Shown piece after piece: positions 23,144 through 26,025 of a DNA stretch of 26,025 bases. Origin of the DNA: CAZBEA01 sp964519355 (GTDB lineage: Bacteria; Patescibacteriota; Microgenomatia; Levybacterales; GWA1-39-11); the NCBI GenBank assembly GCA_964519355.1, contig CAZFJW010000007.1:1-26025 (forward strand), read 5' to 3'. The position numbers and the translations under genes were made by a program. The notes beneath the pieces were generated by a model, which did no database searches, was not told where the DNA came from, and was given only the letters and a program-made list of their open reading frames with translations. How positions within the stretch are numbered: the stretch's first letter is position 1; each line of letters begins with the position of its first letter.

Positions 23144-23986
23144 TTATTGTACGGGAAGAGCTACTGGTGAAGCAACAGTATTTGGCATTGCACTAGTTGT
23201 TGCTTCTGCTCCAGAGTTCATGGTAGTTTTTAGTAAATCTTTCAAGGATTTTGCCACTTGTCTGACAGCTTGTTTGGCAGATCTAACTAGTTCGTATGTG
23301 GTTCTCAAATCTTGTTTCTGTTGACTTACAATTGTTTCAACATCACTCCTTAAAGTTGTATCATCACCGACGGTAATTATATATTCTTTTGCGGCTTGTT
23401 CAGTTATCGCATCGGATGCTGCCTCTATAGCTGATTTTGCATTTTGGACTCCTGCATCTTGAACAGTCGTGTCAATTCCATTTGTTTTTGCATTATCAAT
23501 CTTTGATTCAATCTTTAGCATAATTTCATTCAGCTTGTCTATAACTTCAAACATTCGATTTGTTGCGTTGGTGTTTGAAGTAGTGAGTCTTTCACTGATC
23601 TTTTCTGCAATTTGTTTCTTTGTCTCATCTTTTAATGTTTTGAGTTGTTCTTCAAATTCTGCTTTTTTTGCAGCCATTTCCGATTTATTTTCCAATCTTA
23701 ATTTTTCAATTTCTGCTTTTCTAGTTCTTCTAAGTTCACTCATTGCTGCATTCGAAGCTGTTTTTTCCGATGATTTATCTTCTGTTGTCATTGAGTTCAA
23801 TGTATTACCTTTTAGTCTATTTTTGATTTCATCTTTACGTGACATTGTTGTTGAAGGAGTAGGGGTGGTAGAATCTGCAGTTAGATTTGTAGTAGCAGTC
23901 ATAACATCCTGGGCATATGCTTGAGATTGAAGAGAAAGACCAATTGCGAGAGCACTAATAATAAAAAAGCCTAGTTTCCAAGACAT
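23144..23986 (-). CDS. Secreted coiled-coil protein of unknown function
   Basis: The protein has 280 residues from the ATG at 23986, where a signal peptide starts (MSWKLG, hydrophobic core, cleavage after AYA near residue 25). A Thr/Ser-rich linker follows, then Lys/Glu-rich helices with heptad character at about 80-135 and 145-250, and a Thr/Ala/Pro tail. There are no cysteines or enzyme motifs; I do not recognise a family. The frame is open for 12 codons upstream, but a TTGACA-18-TATTAT promoter lies there, with its +1 on this ATG. It is the first gene of a pair with the Pro/Gln-rich membrane protein. Confidence 0.8.
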   Translation of the reverse strand: MSWKLGFFIISALAIGLSLQSQAYAQDVMTATTNLTADSTTPTPSTTMSRKDEIKNRLKGNTLNSMTTEDKSSEKTASNAAMSELRRTRKAEIEKLRLENKSEMAAKKAEFEEQLKTLKDETKKQIAEKISERLTTSNTNATNRMFEVIDKLNEIMLKIESKIDNAKTNGIDTTVQDAGVQNAKSAIEAASDAITEQAAKEYIITVGDDTTLRSDVETIVSQQKQDLRTTYELVRSAKQAVRQVAKSLKDLLKTTMNSGAEATTSAMPNTVASPVALPVQ

Positions 23987-23992
23987 ATATCT

Positions 23993-24022
23993 ATAATAGA
24001 GAAGGATGACTTGGAATGTCAA
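23993..24022 (-). promoter_or_regulatory. Strong promoter giving a leaderless mRNA for the coiled-coil protein
   Basis: On the minus strand a consensus TTGACA (24022-24017), an 18-base spacer and TATTAT (23998-23993) end exactly 6 bases before the ATG at 23986, so the predicted first base of the RNA is the A of AUG. The -35 box begins 6 bases after the queA stop. Confidence 0.7.
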
Positions 24023-24028
24023 GCAAGA

Positions 24029-25069
24029 TTACACAATAAGCATAGCATCCCCAAAAGAATAGAATTTAAATTCATTTTTGATTGCTTGACGATACAATTC
24101 AAGGAGCTTGTGCCTTCCGATAAATGCAGAAACAAGCATCATAAGACTTGATTTGGGGAGATGAAAGTTGGTTATGAGCATGTCTGTAAATTGAAGTGTG
24201 TCTGATTCTTGAATAAACAGATCAGTTTGTCCTGAAAGTTTGGTTAATTGACCTTTTATACATGCTGATTCAAGTGTTCTTGTAACAGTAGTGCCAACAG
24301 CAATAATCTTCATGCCTCTCTTTTTGGCGTCGGTTAGTTTTTTCGCAGTTGATCTATCGATACTAAAATATTCTTTGTGTAGAGATTTTGAAACAAAATT
24401 TTGATCCGTAACTGGAGCAAAAGTTCCTTCGTTTACATGAAGTGTTACGAATTCTCTTTGGAATCTATCTTTGATAAGTTTGTTTATACATCTATTAGTG
24501 AAATGAAGAGAGGCCGTTGGAGCGGCAATTGAACCATCTTTTTTTGCAAACACAGTCTGGTAATCTATCCTTAATTTACTTTCCTGAAAATTCGCTTTTA
24601 TATATTTGGGTACTGGCATTTTGCCATATTTATCAAGAATTTTAAAAATACTTTCACTATCAAAATTTGGTTTTAGTTTGAAGTATTTTCCTTCAGATGA
24701 ACTGATTTCAAATGCATACTTTTCGTTTAAGATTAGCGTAGAACCTATACTAGCTTTTTTATTTAAGATTACAACAATCTTATCGTAATCTTTTCGTATA
24801 AAAAGAGCTTCAACTTTTCCGCCTGTTATTTTTTTAAGAGAAAATCTTGCGGGAATAACTCGTGTGTCATTCATGACAATAATTGAATTTTGCGGTAAAT
24901 ATTTATTGATGTTGTAGAATTTATCAAAAAATACTTGATCAGTTTTTCTTATATAAACAAGGAGTTTTGCACTATCGCGCGGTCTTGCTGGATATTTTGC
25001 AATAAGATTTTCGGGAAGAGAATAGTCAAATTTTTTGAGTATTAAAGAAGAATTATTATTAGATTTCAT
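24029..25069 (-). CDS. queA: S-adenosylmethionine:tRNA ribosyltransferase-isomerase QueA
   Basis: The 346-residue protein, of full family length, transfers the ribosyl part of S-adenosylmethionine to preQ1 at position 34 of tRNA to give epoxyqueuosine. Family motifs seen in order are NDTRVIPAR (67-75), MPVPKYI (151-157), YQTVFAKKDGSIAAPTASLHF region (170-190), HVNEGTFAPV (211-220, usually HVGAGTFxPV), GTTVTRTLES (259-268), TNFHLPKS (300-307) and the terminal FYSFGDAM (336-343). Its ATG lies 11 bases inside the end of tgt, so the two are translated together. No queG or preQ1 synthesis genes are in the window; preQ1 may be salvaged. Confidence 0.97.
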   Translation of the reverse strand: MKSNNNSSLILKKFDYSLPENLIAKYPARPRDSAKLLVYIRKTDQVFFDKFYNINKYLPQNSIIVMNDTRVIPARFSLKKITGGKVEALFIRKDYDKIVVILNKKASIGSTLILNEKYAFEISSSEGKYFKLKPNFDSESIFKILDKYGKMPVPKYIKANFQESKLRIDYQTVFAKKDGSIAAPTASLHFTNRCINKLIKDRFQREFVTLHVNEGTFAPVTDQNFVSKSLHKEYFSIDRSTAKKLTDAKKRGMKIIAVGTTVTRTLESACIKGQLTKLSGQTDLFIQESDTLQFTDMLITNFHLPKSSLMMLVSAFIGRHKLLELYRQAIKNEFKFYSFGDAMLIV

Positions 25070-26025
25070 CGTTCATTATTTTTTCTCTAAGTGTTTCTAT
25101 ATATGTATGAAACCAGTACAGATTGTGAAAAGTAATAAGTTTTAATCCCGTTATTTCCTTAGCCTTTAAAAGATGACATATGTAAGATCTGGAGTAATTT
25201 ATACAAGTTGAGCACGTACAAGTTTTATCAAGTGGAGAAAGGTCTTTTATAAATTCTGCTTTTTTAAGATTGAGTTTGCCTTCTCTTGTGAATGCAACAC
25301 CGTGGCGTGCATAGTGGGTGGGAACGATGCAATCGAAAGTGTCTATCCCTTCTTGAATTATTGGCTGTATGTCGTTGGGATGACCAATGCCTAAAAGATG
25401 CCGAGGTTTTTTTTCATCCAAAATTGGAATGGTCCATGATAGCATCTCCGTCATTGTTGTTTTTTCATCGCCAAATTCTCCGCCAATTCCATATCCATCG
25501 AAGGGAAGAGAAGCTGTAAATTCTGAACTTTCAATTCTTAAATCTTTGAATTTCCCACCCTGAACAATTCCGAAAAGGGCCTGATTTGATTTTTTACTTT
25601 CGATACATATCTTTGCCCATTTTTTTGTTTTTTCCAGAGAGCGCTTGGTGTAATTATAATCGGCAATAGGAGAAGTGCATTCATCAAATGCAAAGATAAT
25701 GTCAGCACCTATTTTTTCTTGAATTTTTATTGACTCTTTTGGTCCGAGGAAAATGCTATCGCCATTAATGTAGGATTTAAAATAGACTCCGTCTTCTGTT
25801 ATTTTAATATTTTGAGGTTGTCTGTCCTCTTGAATTATTTCGTCATTTTTTTCTTTTAGAATTTTTCCCACTCCATGATCTCGTCCAAACCCCAGAGAAA
25901 AGACCTGAAAACCTCCCGAGTCTGTCATGACAGGAGTTCTAAAATTTGAAAACTTATGAATACCTCCGGCGTTTTGTATGATGTCTTCTCCTGGTTTGAG
26001 ATGAAGATGATAGGTATTGGAAATT
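25059..26025 (-). CDS. tgt: tRNA-guanine transglycosylase Tgt (N-terminus off window)
   Basis: The frame is open to the right edge, giving 321 residues without the N-terminal part; the visible start NTYHLHLKPGEDII is inside the family's conserved region. Tgt exchanges guanine 34 for preQ1 in GUN-anticodon tRNAs. Visible signatures are MTDSGGFQVFSLG (catalytic Asp region), FAFDEC (nucleophile region), FGIVQGG and LLGIGHPNDI, and the zinc site CTCSTC with the downstream His in TFHN. An ATG inside the motif before DSGGFQ was rejected as start because conserved Tgt sequence continues upstream of it. A charged insert of about 20 residues lies just after the SLG of the Asp motif. Overlap with queA is 11 bases. 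Confidence 0.96.
   Translation of the reverse strand, partial: ISNTYHLHLKPGEDIIQNAGGIHKFSNFRTPVMTDSGGFQVFSLGFGRDHGVGKILKEKNDEIIQEDRQPQNIKITEDGVYFKSYINGDSIFLGPKESIKIQEKIGADIIFAFDECTSPIADYNYTKRSLEKTKKWAKICIESKKSNQALFGIVQGGKFKDLRIESSEFTASLPFDGYGIGGEFGDEKTTMTEMLSWTIPILDEKKPRHLLGIGHPNDIQPIIQEGIDTFDCIVPTHYARHGVAFTREGKLNLKKAEFIKDLSPLDKTCTCSTCINYSRSYICHLLKAKEITGLKLITFHNLYWFHTYIETLREKIMNDEI

Noticed and set aside
25059..25928. tgt starting at the ATG at 25928.
   Set aside because: Conserved Tgt sequence (NTYHLHLKPGEDII and following) is in frame upstream of it to the window edge, so the gene is cut by the window and does not start there.

Overview
The window looks like a chromosomal segment from an AT-rich, small-genome bacterium of the Candidate Phyla Radiation (Patescibacteria), most likely Microgenomates. 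This is inferred from gene content: a compact type IV pilus operon, a membrane-anchored Clp-like ATPase, sortase and LPxTG surface proteins made of Asn/Asp-rich repeats, and very tight gene packing. TGA is used as a stop (for example in the ATGA overlaps), so the recoded Gracilibacteria/SR1 code does not apply. Apart from one gene, almost no start has a convincing Shine-Dalgarno sequence. Several promoters put the predicted +1 on or next to the start codon, which suggests leaderless mRNAs. No stretch over 300 bases lacks a gene; the largest gap is 21256-21451. No tRNA, rRNA, CRISPR array or transposase was seen.

Layout. (1) 1-5106, minus strand: an operon read as Hpt protein, CheY-like receiver, PilB, PilC, GspH-like pseudopilin, and a prepilin-like protein with a propeller-like ectodomain that runs off the left edge. 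(2) 5192-9997, plus strand: a small membrane protein, a two-AAA+ Clp-like ATPase with N-terminal membrane segments and a degenerate first ATPase domain, a D-2-hydroxyacid dehydrogenase and a polyprenyl diphosphate synthase, coupled by ATGA overlaps or short gaps. (3) 9980-14796, minus: an RND transporter and its membrane-fusion protein, behind a promoter whose predicted transcript begins in a terminator-like hairpin. (4) 14876-15918, plus: a NUDIX hydrolase and a membrane-anchored CHRD-like protein. (5) 15928-21255, minus: a surface-protein cassette of three related repeat proteins (A: secreted and acidic; B: C-terminal membrane anchor; C: LPATG-anchored), followed by a sortase. (6) 21452-23986, minus: a DUF2292-like protein, a DUF4352-like lipid- or membrane-anchored domain protein, a Pro/Gln-rich single-pass protein and a secreted coiled-coil protein. 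(7) 24029-26025, minus: queA and a partial tgt for queuosine tRNA modification.

How the parts may work together. Regions 1 and 5 are both about the cell surface: one builds a pilus that may carry a propeller-bearing minor pilin, the other a layered coat of Cys-containing repeat proteins fixed by a sortase. The most unusual items are the Clp-like protein, which has lost the ATPase signature residues of D1 and the usual pore tyrosines of both rings; the repeat-protein/sortase cassette with its recurring inter-repeat cysteine motifs; and the leader hairpins between promoter and start codon.
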